Program-made: the position numbers and the translations under genes | Assembly (NCBI RefSeq): GCF_000757725.1 | Contig: NZ_JJMU01000006.1 | Coordinates: 1 to 51,931 of the forward strand | DNA: 51,931 nucleotides | Direction of reading: 5' to 3' | Source: Sphingobacterium deserti | GTDB lineage: Bacteria; Bacteroidota; Bacteroidia; Sphingobacteriales; Sphingobacteriaceae | Notes under the pieces: model-generated | Database searches by the model: none | What the model was told of the DNA's origin: nothing | Seen by the model: the letters and a program-made list of their open reading frames with translations, nothing else | Part shown: positions 19,092 through 25,945 of the stretch, one piece after another | Layout of the letters: each line of letters opens with the position of its first letter | How positions within the stretch are numbered: the first letter of the stretch is position 1

Positions 19092-19738
19092 TAACTTGTT
19101 ATTATGAGATATAGGATTTTTATTGCAATTTGATTTTATCCGATCTATTCTAGCATATGCTACCTAAATGCTAAGGTGAGCTAAAACTTATTTAACGATT
19201 CACTTATTGAAAGTATATAAGAGCATCTCAAACGGATAAATCTGAGAATTGGCACAAAAATAACATAAGATTTGTATATTCAAAGAAATTATATATATTT
19301 TTTTAACTCTGGAACAGATATTAGTATAAACGAACATCGTGCAAAAATGTTTTGTGTCTCTTCATATTTTTTTATTTTTTTAAACCGTATACCTATTGTT
19401 TCCGGAAAATAAAAACGCATGTGATACAGCAAACTAAAGCGTGCTACAAGCGTTCAGAAAGAATACCAAAATAATTTAGCAAATATCAACTAGTTGAAAA
19501 CAGCAGTTATTGTACTAAATACACTAAGACAGGGAAAAATGTTTTGTGTATAAAAAGCGGCTTTAAAGCGATTCAAACTCACTTTTTGTATAAAAAAAAA
19601 GGTAAAGCGGTTTGGAAATACTGATTTTTCACTTTAGACATTCGTATTTCTAAACATAAAAATGTATTTTCGAGGAGATATTAGCGTTAAAAGTCAGTAA
19701 GAAAACAAACAAAATAACACAATAAAACCAAATCTATA
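19092..19738. other. 647-bp spacer between rho and a sugar-kinase gene
   Basis: No gene is seen here. The region is AT-rich and lies between divergent genes, so both promoters should be in it. It contains a perfect 15-bp direct repeat, AAAAATGTTTTGTGT, at 19343-19357 and 19535-19549. It also holds two related units of the form TTGT-(GT)-ATAAAAA...TAAAGCG at 19542-19570 and 19583-19609. Part could be a long rho leader or regulatory region. I see no clear terminator or structured RNA. Confidence 0.5.
19343..19549. repeat. 15-bp perfect direct repeat pair
   Basis: AAAAATGTTTTGTGT occurs at 19343-19357 and at 19535-19549, 192 bases apart, inside the rho/kinase spacer. The span given covers both copies. 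Function is unknown; a binding site or chance AT-rich similarity are both possible. Confidence 0.5.
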
Positions 19739-20599
19739 ATGATTATCATTGCGGACGGAGGGTCTACGAAAACAAACTGGTGTTTGTTAGACGACTCAAA
19801 TAAAAAAATATACTTCAACACAGAGGGATACAATCCTTACTTTGTAGATAGTGAATATATTGTTAATTCATTAAAGAAGGGACTACCGGGAGATTTGCCT
19901 TTAGACAAAATTAATGAAGTAAATTATTATGGCGCAGGCGTTCACAATGCTGAAAAAGCAAAAATCGTGGAAACTGCGATGCAGAAAGTTTTCCCGAACG
20001 CAAAAGTGGAAATTGGCCACGATCTATTAGCCGCTGCACGTGCCCTGCTTGGCAATCAGGCTGGTTTTGCAGCGATATTGGGAACAGGAACAAATACATG
20101 TATCTATGATGGGCATGATATAACGCACAATATCGATTCTGCAGCTTATATATTAGGAGACGAAGGAAGCGGTAGCTTCATAGGTAAAAAATTATTGACG
20201 GACTTCATTCGTGGTTTGATGCCAGAAGATGTTGCGAAATTATTCTTTGAGACCTATAAACTTACCCCTGATGAGATTATGGACAATGTATACACCAAAC
20301 CGCTTGCAAACAGATTCTGTGCTAGCTTTAGCAAATTTGTATACGATAACAATGTAAACATACAGTACACGCGTAAAATTGTTGAAGATGCCTTCGAAGC
20401 GTTTTTTAACAATTTAGTAAGTAAGTACCCCGATTATCAAAACTATACCTTCAACTGTATCGGTTCCGTGGGATATAATTTCAGAAATGTATTGGAGGAA
20501 AAAGCATCGCAATACAACATGAAGATAGGAAAGATCCTTCGTTCACCAATTGATGATCTCGTTGTATTTCATATCAATAGAGCGACAAGCAACGGCTAG
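19739..20599 (+). CDS. BadF/BadG/BcrA-type ATPase, N-acetylglucosamine kinase-like
   Basis: ASKHA-fold sugar kinase of 286 residues in the BadF/BadG/BcrA/BcrD family, which includes N-acetylglucosamine kinases. The N-terminal phosphate-1 motif IIIADGGSTKTNWCLLDD, the phosphate-2 region AAILGTGTNTCIYDG (about 113-127) and the adenosine region YILGDEGSGSFIGKKLL (about 137-153) are clear. It likely phosphorylates an amino sugar, perhaps from recycled peptidoglycan, but no pathway gene is adjacent. A second, related gene lies at 24949-25812. It is followed by a very strong hairpin terminator. Confidence 0.88.
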   Translation: MIIIADGGSTKTNWCLLDDSNKKIYFNTEGYNPYFVDSEYIVNSLKKGLPGDLPLDKINEVNYYGAGVHNAEKAKIVETAMQKVFPNAKVEIGHDLLAAARALLGNQAGFAAILGTGTNTCIYDGHDITHNIDSAAYILGDEGSGSFIGKKLLTDFIRGLMPEDVAKLFFETYKLTPDEIMDNVYTKPLANRFCASFSKFVYDNNVNIQYTRKIVEDAFEAFFNNLVSKYPDYQNYTFNCIGSVGYNFRNVLEEKASQYNMKIGKILRSPIDDLVVFHINRATSNG

Positions 20600-20627
20600 T
20601 CATCAGCTAGACGATTTTAATAAAAAT

Positions 20628-20670
20628 AATACAAAGTCCCGGATTCTTATCGAATCCGGGACTTTGTATT
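20628..20670 (+). terminator. Very long-stem terminator after the sugar kinase gene
   Basis: A perfect 19-bp stem with a 5-nt TTATC loop; the left arm begins AATACAAAGTCCCGG and the right arm ends ACTTTGTATT. It lies 29 bases past the stop codon. A stem this long without mismatch is unusual for a terminator, although no long T-run follows. Confidence 0.7.
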
Positions 20671-20813
20671 TGGGAACGTCTTCACGTTTGGGTTAAATAA
20701 GAAATCTCAGCGCTTAGCTCATTCATCCTTACTAAATTGACCCTCTGCCCTTGTATAACAAATGAATATGTTGCTCCGTTAAAACGCTGATGTGGTGCGG
20801 GCGAGCTGCTTCA

Positions 20814-21497
20814 TTAAAGGATGATATCTGCCCCTATCGCAGGCAGATGCAACGCCAGGCCCTGTTCATCAAACTTTTGCTTTGCTTCTACACGATCTAT
20901 ACGGATGGGGGGAAACGTATCATAGTGAATACCTATTATATTCTTGCAATTAATAAAATGCGCCGCTTTGATTGCATCTTCAACATCCATGGTGTAGTGG
21001 CCGCCTATTGGCAAAAAAGCCCAATCGAGTTCCAAGTCTTCCAACAGTTTCATTTCGAGTGTCAGACCTGTATCGCCTGCAAAATATATCTTTTTTTTCC
21101 CTACAAAGAAGACGTAGCCCACGGGTACACCTGCGTAGTCTCCTTCTGGCGTGCTATTAGTATGTAAAGCATACACCATCTTTACACGTCCAAAGGGCAA
21201 ATCCAACGTTCCACCAAAGTTATAATCAATTACCTTGTCTTCCGCTATGCCTTGAGCTTTAACCCAGGCCGCGGTTTCGACAATCGCAGCAACTGTAGCA
21301 CCACTATTTTTTTGTATAGGAACAAGGTCTGCCACGTGATCTTGGTGGCAATGGCTTAAAAAAATATAGTCAGGCTGTATAGCCGTCACATCTATATCTT
21401 TCGCCAGCTCATTGTAGGTAATAAATGGATCTAACAGTACCTTCGTACCATTAAAATCAAATTCTACGCAAGACTGTCCATAATAGGTGACTTTCAT
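20814..21497 (-). CDS. UlaG-like metal-dependent hydrolase
   Basis: Metallo-beta-lactamase-fold protein of 227 residues, similar to the UPF0173/UlaG group. The metal-binding motif HxHxDH is visible as SHCHQDHVADL (about 48-58). A second His/Asp region, FAGDTGLTLEMKLLEDLE, and the late HYDTFP segment provide further ligands. Family members hydrolyse varied substrates, and the natural substrate cannot be assigned. It lies 11 bp downstream of the YbaB gene and is probably in the same operon; a GAGGAA sequence just before its ATG could be a Shine-Dalgarno site, which is uncommon in this window. Confidence 0.88.
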   Translation of the reverse strand: MKVTYYGQSCVEFDFNGTKVLLDPFITYNELAKDIDVTAIQPDYIFLSHCHQDHVADLVPIQKNSGATVAAIVETAAWVKAQGIAEDKVIDYNFGGTLDLPFGRVKMVYALHTNSTPEGDYAGVPVGYVFFVGKKKIYFAGDTGLTLEMKLLEDLELDWAFLPIGGHYTMDVEDAIKAAHFINCKNIIGIHYDTFPPIRIDRVEAKQKFDEQGLALHLPAIGADIIL

Positions 21498-21508
21498 ATT
21501 TTCCTCGT

Positions 21509-21823
21509 TTATTTGTTGAATAGATTTCCTAAACCGCCGAGGCCACCAAGCAAGTCTTGCGACATAGCCTGCATCTCCGACTGACTAACGTTTTCTGCCT
21601 GTTGCAGCGTTTTATTTAACGCGACGATAAGCAGCTCTTCCAATTCTTCCTTATCTGCCTGCGCTAAAAATTCTGGATCAATGATCACCTCTTTAATTTC
21701 CTTGTTCGCCGAAGCAATTACACGGATTTTCCCACCCTCTGCTTCTCCAGAAACTGAAATTCCATCCAATCTTTTTTTAACTTCTTCAGCCTTTTGCTGA
21801 GCCTGCATTAATTTGTCGAACAT
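21509..21823 (-). CDS. YbaB/EbfC family nucleoid-associated protein
   Basis: Small DNA-binding protein of 104 residues. I choose the ATG at 21823 (MFDKLMQAQQKAEEVKKRL), which fits the family's usual N-terminal coiled-coil helix. An earlier in-frame ATG at 21877 adds 18 residues with no family match. Family members form dimers that coat DNA. The central GGKIRVIASANKEIKEVIIDPE strand region and the C-terminal QAMSQDLLGGLGGL tail are typical. The metallo-hydrolase gene follows 11 bp later. Confidence 0.9.
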   Translation of the reverse strand: MFDKLMQAQQKAEEVKKRLDGISVSGEAEGGKIRVIASANKEIKEVIIDPEFLAQADKEELEELLIVALNKTLQQAENVSQSEMQAMSQDLLGGLGGLGNLFNK

Positions 21824-21916
21824 AATTATACACTTAATTTGATCATGCAATTTACAAATTATGTGCCAGTAGTACACATTAAACCTCGCAGATTAGGTTC
21901 TTCAACATCGCTTATG

Positions 21917-21924
21917 TAACTTTG
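21917..21924 (+). promoter_or_regulatory. Bacteroidota-type -7 box before the half binding-protein gene
   Basis: TAACTTTG matches the phylum consensus TAnnTTTG exactly and lies 19 bases before the start at 21944. No good -33 TTTG is seen at the expected distance. The implied transcript leader would be short. Confidence 0.4.
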
Positions 21925-21943
21925 CGATGTCAAATATATATGC

Positions 21944-22441
21944 ATGGAAGAGTTTAATTTCTACACAAATCTATACAAAGAAAAATTGCAAAACGCCCCT
22001 CACGAAGCGGAGTATCTCGACGAGGAGATCAATATCCTGATCCATAAGTTGAAATTTATCCCGCAAGAACAGCGCCCCACGGTGTTGATTGTGGAACAGC
22101 GGTCTGGTTTTGAGCCTATTTATAATGACCAATTGCTCGATAGTGTGCAGATCGCTGGGGGAAGTCTTCTACAGGAAAAGTTTGACAATCCTTCAACGTT
22201 GTTGATTGTGCAAGACAATGAGCGTTTATATGGAGAACTTAGTGTATTGCTGGAAGATGATCTCCTTGCCCGAACGAATGCGGTGTTGGCTAACCAGGTC
22301 TACATAATCCAAAAGAACGACCTAGGTTTGAATAAAGAAGATTTTTTGGAAGATGTGGAAATATGTGCCGAAATATTACAACCCAAATATTTCATTTATG
22401 GGCATCAAGGAAAGGATTGGGTAAAGTTTGATCTCGCCTAA
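21944..22441 (+). CDS. Cytoplasmic protein resembling one lobe of a class III metal-chelate binding protein
   Basis: Protein of 165 residues without a signal peptide. Residues about 20-165 resemble the linker helix and C-terminal lobe of BtuF/FhuD-like helical-backbone binding proteins: a helix ending LIHKLKFIPQEQRPTVLIVE, then LLDSVQIAGG (about 65-74), a central beta-strand (STLLIVQDNERL), RTNAVLANQVYIIQKNDLG and a final VEICAEILQPKYF helix like the AEILHPE end of such proteins. The N-terminal lobe is absent. I infer a family link; the resemblance is moderate. It is divergent from ybaB. No transporter gene is nearby. Function is unknown. Confidence 0.6.
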   Translation: MEEFNFYTNLYKEKLQNAPHEAEYLDEEINILIHKLKFIPQEQRPTVLIVEQRSGFEPIYNDQLLDSVQIAGGSLLQEKFDNPSTLLIVQDNERLYGELSVLLEDDLLARTNAVLANQVYIIQKNDLGLNKEDFLEDVEICAEILQPKYFIYGHQGKDWVKFDLA

Positions 22442-22445
22442 GAAA

Positions 22446-22476
22446 AAGGCTTTCTCACCTATTGGTCGAAAGCCTT
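22446..22476. terminator. Terminator between convergent genes
   Basis: AAGGCTTTC / GAAAGCCTT 9-bp stem with a 13-nt loop, flanked by A-rich and T-rich sides, a few bases past the stop at 22441 and just before the stop of the minus-strand gene at 22487. It can serve both directions. Confidence 0.7.
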
Positions 22477-22486
22477 CTTCGCTGCG

Positions 22487-23479
22487 TTACATAAATTTCT
22501 TCCGCAATACGGCATACAGTTTCTCGACTGTCTGTGGCTTATCAGCCCAATTATTTTTAAGCGCGTAATTCGTCTGCAGAAACACATCGGCTTCTGCAAA
22601 AGAGTTATACCGATTTAAAAGCTCTATTGCCTCACTATAGGCTAACGAATACCCGTTAAATAAATCTTTGATAAATAGAAGTTTATCGTTTAGATTGATA
22701 ACTGTTTTAAGGTCTACAACTTTGCTTTCAGCGGATTTTACACCTGCTGTTGGTATTGGGTTGTTATGCACTTGGCCAAGTCCTGACTGTGCTTGACGTT
22801 GCTGTTGAAGCATCTCATTAAGTGTTAATGGTCTGCTAGGCTTCACCTCTTCTTGGACTGGCTTGCTTTCAATTACAATTTCCTTAGGTGCTTGGATCAC
22901 TTCATTCACTACAGCTTCTACAGCTTCGTTTTCAGTAACCTTTTCAAATGGTTGGTCAGCGCTATCTTTTTGTGTGCTTTCTTCTACTGACACTGGCGAG
23001 TCCACTTCATCATGCGCAGCAACCTCAGGCGTGGAAAATAAGTTTTTCGAAGAATTATCATTCTCACTGCTTGGTTCCGTTGCGGACGAAGATTCCGTTT
23101 CGTTGGGCGCATCAACAGGCGCTGGTGATGAATCTTCCACCGAAGAAGCTTGCTCTTCTTCAATCTCTTCTTCTACGGGCTGTTTATCGGCTGCCTCATT
23201 TAAGACCACAGGCGGTGTAAATACGATCTCTTTCTCGGTATCGTTTTCCGATGCGTCATGGCCAACTTTTGTCGCTGCTGCTGTATTCTGTTCCACAGGA
23301 GATTCCAACTGCCTTAACACCTCAAGGTGTGTTGTCAGAAATTTTGCTTTCGCTTCCAGCAATAATATATCAATTGCTTTAATCCCTTCGCCGGACTCCG
23401 ACAGTTCAGTATAGCCGTCATTAAGCTCCAACAACAACTCGCCAATTTTCGAAAAAATAGATTCTTTTGTATACGCCAT
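22487..23479 (-). CDS. Conserved Bacteroidota protein with acidic low-complexity middle
   Basis: Protein of 330 residues in three parts. Residues 1-65 are helical (MAYTKESIFSKIGELLLELN...), including a cluster of Leu and Lys. Residues about 66-245 are low-complexity, rich in Glu, Ser, Val, Pro and Thr, and probably disordered. Residues about 255-330 form a second helical domain (LKTVINLNDKLLFIKDLFNG, then a LLNRYNSFAEADVFLQ helix) that I recall as a recurring C-terminal domain of uncharacterised Bacteroidota proteins. No signal peptide is seen. I do not know its function. It is the only gene on its transcript. Confidence 0.75.
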   Translation of the reverse strand: MAYTKESIFSKIGELLLELNDGYTELSESGEGIKAIDILLLEAKAKFLTTHLEVLRQLESPVEQNTAAATKVGHDASENDTEKEIVFTPPVVLNEAADKQPVEEEIEEEQASSVEDSSPAPVDAPNETESSSATEPSSENDNSSKNLFSTPEVAAHDEVDSPVSVEESTQKDSADQPFEKVTENEAVEAVVNEVIQAPKEIVIESKPVQEEVKPSRPLTLNEMLQQQRQAQSGLGQVHNNPIPTAGVKSAESKVVDLKTVINLNDKLLFIKDLFNGYSLAYSEAIELLNRYNSFAEADVFLQTNYALKNNWADKPQTVEKLYAVLRKKFM

Positions 23480-23690
23480 ATTTTGTCTTTATTTAATTTT
23501 TAAGGTCCACATGCTGTTTATTACGTTCGTGGATAGTGGAAAATAAAATGAACTGATAGCTACCATATTCCAGCTCTGACCTCATTTCCTTCGTTCAAAT
23601 TTAAGATATAATTCTGATATTAGCACAGATTCAAGTAGAAGTTTTAAGATACCTTAAGCCTCTCTTTTTCAACTTTCATAAAACCACAAC

Positions 23691-24266
23691 ATGCTGTTTT
23701 CCGAACATACGTTTATTCAGAAAAATGCCCAAGTAGGAAGTATCGAGGTGATTTGCGGCTCGATGTTTTCCGGAAAAACGGAAGAACTTATCCGCAGGAT
23801 GAAACGTGCACAATTTGCAAAATTGCCCGTTGAGATTTTTAAGCCCGCTATTGATATCCGCTATGATGAGCGCGCCGTCGTATCGCATAATAGCAACAGC
23901 ATCCCTTCTACTCCGATCTCGCACTCGTCCGCTATCCTGTTGCTTAGGGCGGATACCAAAGTGGTGGGAATTGATGAAGCCCAGTTTTTTGATGAAGAAC
24001 TTCCAAACGTCTGTGTGCAACTTGCAAATGCTGGCGTTCGCGTCATTGTTGCAGGTCTTGATATGGACTTCAAAGGCATGCCCTTCGGCCCTATACCCGC
24101 CTTAATGGCAATTGCGGAGCATGTCACCAAAGTGCATGCGGTATGTATGCAATGTGGTGCGCCCGCTAATTACTCTTTCCGTATATCGGGACAGGAAGAA
24201 CGTGTCATCCTGGGCGAGAAAGACATTTACGAGCCGCGTTGTCGCTCTTGCTATTACAAGCTTTAA
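23691..24266 (+). CDS. tdk: Thymidine kinase
   Basis: Nucleotide-salvage enzyme that phosphorylates thymidine, type II (tetrameric, zinc-containing) family, 191 residues. The P-loop GSMFSGKT is at 23-30, the [10 protein letters not shown] segment provides the catalytic Glu, and the zinc site is formed by CMQCGAPA plus the C-terminal CRSC pair. The short N-terminal extension before [19 protein letters not shown] is normal in Bacteroidota. It is a single gene, with a strong terminator at 24374. Confidence 0.97.
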   Translation: MLFSEHTFIQKNAQVGSIEVICGSMFSGKTEELIRRMKRAQFAKLPVEIFKPAIDIRYDERAVVSHNSNSIPSTPISHSSAILLLRADTKVVGIDEAQFFDEELPNVCVQLANAGVRVIVAGLDMDFKGMPFGPIPALMAIAEHVTKVHAVCMQCGAPANYSFRISGQEERVILGEKDIYEPRCRSCYYKL

Positions 24267-24373
24267 GAAGCATCCTTAAATCTTAACAAAAGCTTAATAT
24301 ACTATGCTCGTTGTGTTTATTTAAGGTGCGTACCTTTATCGTTAACAAAATTAGTTTATAAATGATCCCGCCA

Positions 24374-24411
24374 TTGCTAAAAAAGACTCCCAAGGGAGTC
24401 TTTTTTAGCAA
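24374..24411. terminator. Bidirectional terminator between tdk and the peroxidase gene
   Basis: An 18-bp stem with arms beginning TTGCTAAAAAAGACTCCC and only two central bases unpaired. It includes A/T runs on both sides, so it works in both directions. It lies between two convergent genes. Confidence 0.9.
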
Positions 24412-24423
24412 TATAAGATTGCA

Positions 24424-24942
24424 TTACTTCAACTGCGAGGTAATGCTGCTGTCTAATGGATTCACTTTAGATCGGTAGCGATGTACCAATTTGCCGTCTT
24501 TCCCAATTAAGAACTTTTCAAAGTTCCAATTAATGTCACCAGTGAAGTCGGCATTTTCGGCACTCGTTAGAAACTTAAATAGTGGATCTATGTCCTTTCC
24601 TTTGACATCGACTTTCTCCGACAATAAAAAGGTTACACCATAATTTTTCTCGCAAAAATCCTGAATCTCTTCATTTGTTCCAGGCTCTTGCCCACCAAAG
24701 TTATCTGCAGGAAATCCAATAATTACTAGATCTTTACCATACTGCTCATGCAAAGCTTGTAAATCTTTATACTGCTTTGTAAACCCACATTTGGATGCCG
24801 TATTGACGATGAGAATATTTTTTCCTTTGAAATTGGCCATGTTTACTTCATCCCCATCAATCGATGTGAATTTAAAATCATAAATAGATGTCGCTGGTGC
24901 AAACATGGAAACCAGCAACATAATTGTGCTCATTACTGTCAT
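24424..24942 (-). CDS. Glutathione peroxidase family protein
   Basis: Thiol peroxidase of the glutathione-peroxidase family, 172 residues. The N-terminus (MTVMSTIMLLVSMFAPATS) is a probable signal peptide, so the protein may be exported. The catalytic Cys52 is in VNTASKCGFTKQY. Gln of GFPADNFGGQEPG and Trp of DINWNFEKFL complete the active-site triad. It is a cysteine, not selenocysteine, enzyme, likely reduced by thioredoxin. It starts 6 bp after the stop of the upstream sugar-kinase gene, so both are probably co-transcribed, an odd functional pair. Confidence 0.93.
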   Translation of the reverse strand: MTVMSTIMLLVSMFAPATSIYDFKFTSIDGDEVNMANFKGKNILIVNTASKCGFTKQYKDLQALHEQYGKDLVIIGFPADNFGGQEPGTNEEIQDFCEKNYGVTFLLSEKVDVKGKDIDPLFKFLTSAENADFTGDINWNFEKFLIGKDGKLVHRYRSKVNPLDSSITSQLK

Positions 24943-24948
24943 ATGTTA

Positions 24949-25812
24949 TTATTCTTGTATCAACTTCGTTTCTCTATCAACAATAAAATGGAACAAATGT
25001 TCCATCGGACTCTTCAAAATCGCTCCCATCTTCACGCCTAGCACTTCGCATACCTCCCGCAATTGCAAATCGAAATGGTAAGCGATGCGTCCGACAAAGT
25101 GTACCTTATGTTCCCAATAGTCCGGGTATGTCATCACGTTTGTCCGTAAAAACTCGTCAAAACCATTGCGAAGAAGTGTATCAATATAGGGATGCAATCG
25201 ATTATCGCTCATAAACTCGGCAAAAGACGCTAGGTAAGCGTTTGGACGATCACGCTGATACACATTCTTGATAACGATGTCTTTATTGAGGCGGTATTTT
25301 TCGGAAAATTTTTTCATCAGGTCTTTCGGCATTTTGTCGTAAAGAAAGGCGGTGATCAGCTGTTTGCCAAACCACGCTCCAGACCCCTCATCGCCCAGCA
25401 CGTAGCCTATACCATGAACGCCCGTCGTCAAATGTTCACCATCAAAAAAACCGATATCCGATCCTGTACCGATGGTAGATACATAGCCTTTTTTATCGCC
25501 ACAGGTCGCGTAAGCACAGCCCAAAAGATCACTTTCCACGGAGATAAAGGCTGTTGGAAATATCTCCGTAAGGGCATTGGAAACAATTTCCCTACGATCT
25601 GGCGTAACACAGCCTGCTCCAAAAAAGTAAACCTCATGAATTTCATTTGCATAAGGCAAAATCTCGGGCACTTCCTTCATCACTTTTGCAATCTCTTTCT
25701 CATTGACGAAAAAGGGATTCAGACCTTTGGTACGAAAAGATAAGGGCTTACTATCGGGTAGGTTAAGCATCCAGTCTGAATTCGAGGATCCGCTATCGGC
25801 AACTAAAATCAT
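24949..25812 (-). CDS. BadF/BadG/BcrA-type ATPase, second sugar kinase-like copy
   Basis: A 287-residue protein of the same family as the gene at 19739-20599. Phosphate-1 motif MILVADSGSSNSDWML, phosphate-2 region STIGTGSDIGFFDG (about 116-129) and adenosine region YVLGDEGSGAWFGKQL (about 137-152) are all present. The two proteins are clearly diverged paralogues in similar order and length. A TATCTTTG -7 box lies at 25838-25845 (-). The gene is followed 6 bp later by the peroxidase gene. Likely an N-acetylglucosamine or related sugar kinase; substrate not fixed by sequence. Confidence 0.88.
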   Translation of the reverse strand: MILVADSGSSNSDWMLNLPDSKPLSFRTKGLNPFFVNEKEIAKVMKEVPEILPYANEIHEVYFFGAGCVTPDRREIVSNALTEIFPTAFISVESDLLGCAYATCGDKKGYVSTIGTGSDIGFFDGEHLTTGVHGIGYVLGDEGSGAWFGKQLITAFLYDKMPKDLMKKFSEKYRLNKDIVIKNVYQRDRPNAYLASFAEFMSDNRLHPYIDTLLRNGFDEFLRTNVMTYPDYWEHKVHFVGRIAYHFDLQLREVCEVLGVKMGAILKSPMEHLFHFIVDRETKLIQE

Positions 25813-25837
25813 AAATACTATTAAAATAATCTATAGC

Positions 25838-25845
25838 CAAAGATA
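25838..25845 (-). promoter_or_regulatory. -7 box of the kinase-peroxidase operon
   Basis: On the minus strand this reads TATCTTTG, an exact match to TAnnTTTG, 26 bases upstream of the kinase start. The -33 region is weak: a TTTG lies upstream but at only 14 bases distance. Confidence 0.4.
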
Positions 25846-25886
25846 ATGATTAAAATACACAAAATTCGTCCCATTTCCATTATCCG

Positions 25887-25917
25887 TTGGATGTCCCGAA
25901 GAATAAGATTAGTTTTG
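25887..25917 (+). promoter_or_regulatory. Promoter of the M61 peptidase gene
   Basis: TTGG at 25887-25890, a 19-base spacer and TAGTTTTG at 25910-25917 fit the Bacteroidota promoter pattern (TTG, 19-21 bases, TAnnTTTG). It supports a start at the ATG at 25946, since the alternative TTG at 25928 would lie at about the transcription start. Confidence 0.6.
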
Positions 25918-25945
25918 TGGGGATTATTTGATAAAAGCACTGTAC

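Noticed and set aside
22863..23414. Serine-rich open frame antisense to the acidic low-complexity gene
   Set aside because: Glu/Ser-rich codons on the real strand produce Ser-rich open frames opposite. No independent signals.
25928..25945. TTG start extending the M61 peptidase by six residues
   Set aside because: A promoter -7 box ends at 25917, so translation from 25928 is unlikely; the ATG at 25946 is normal.
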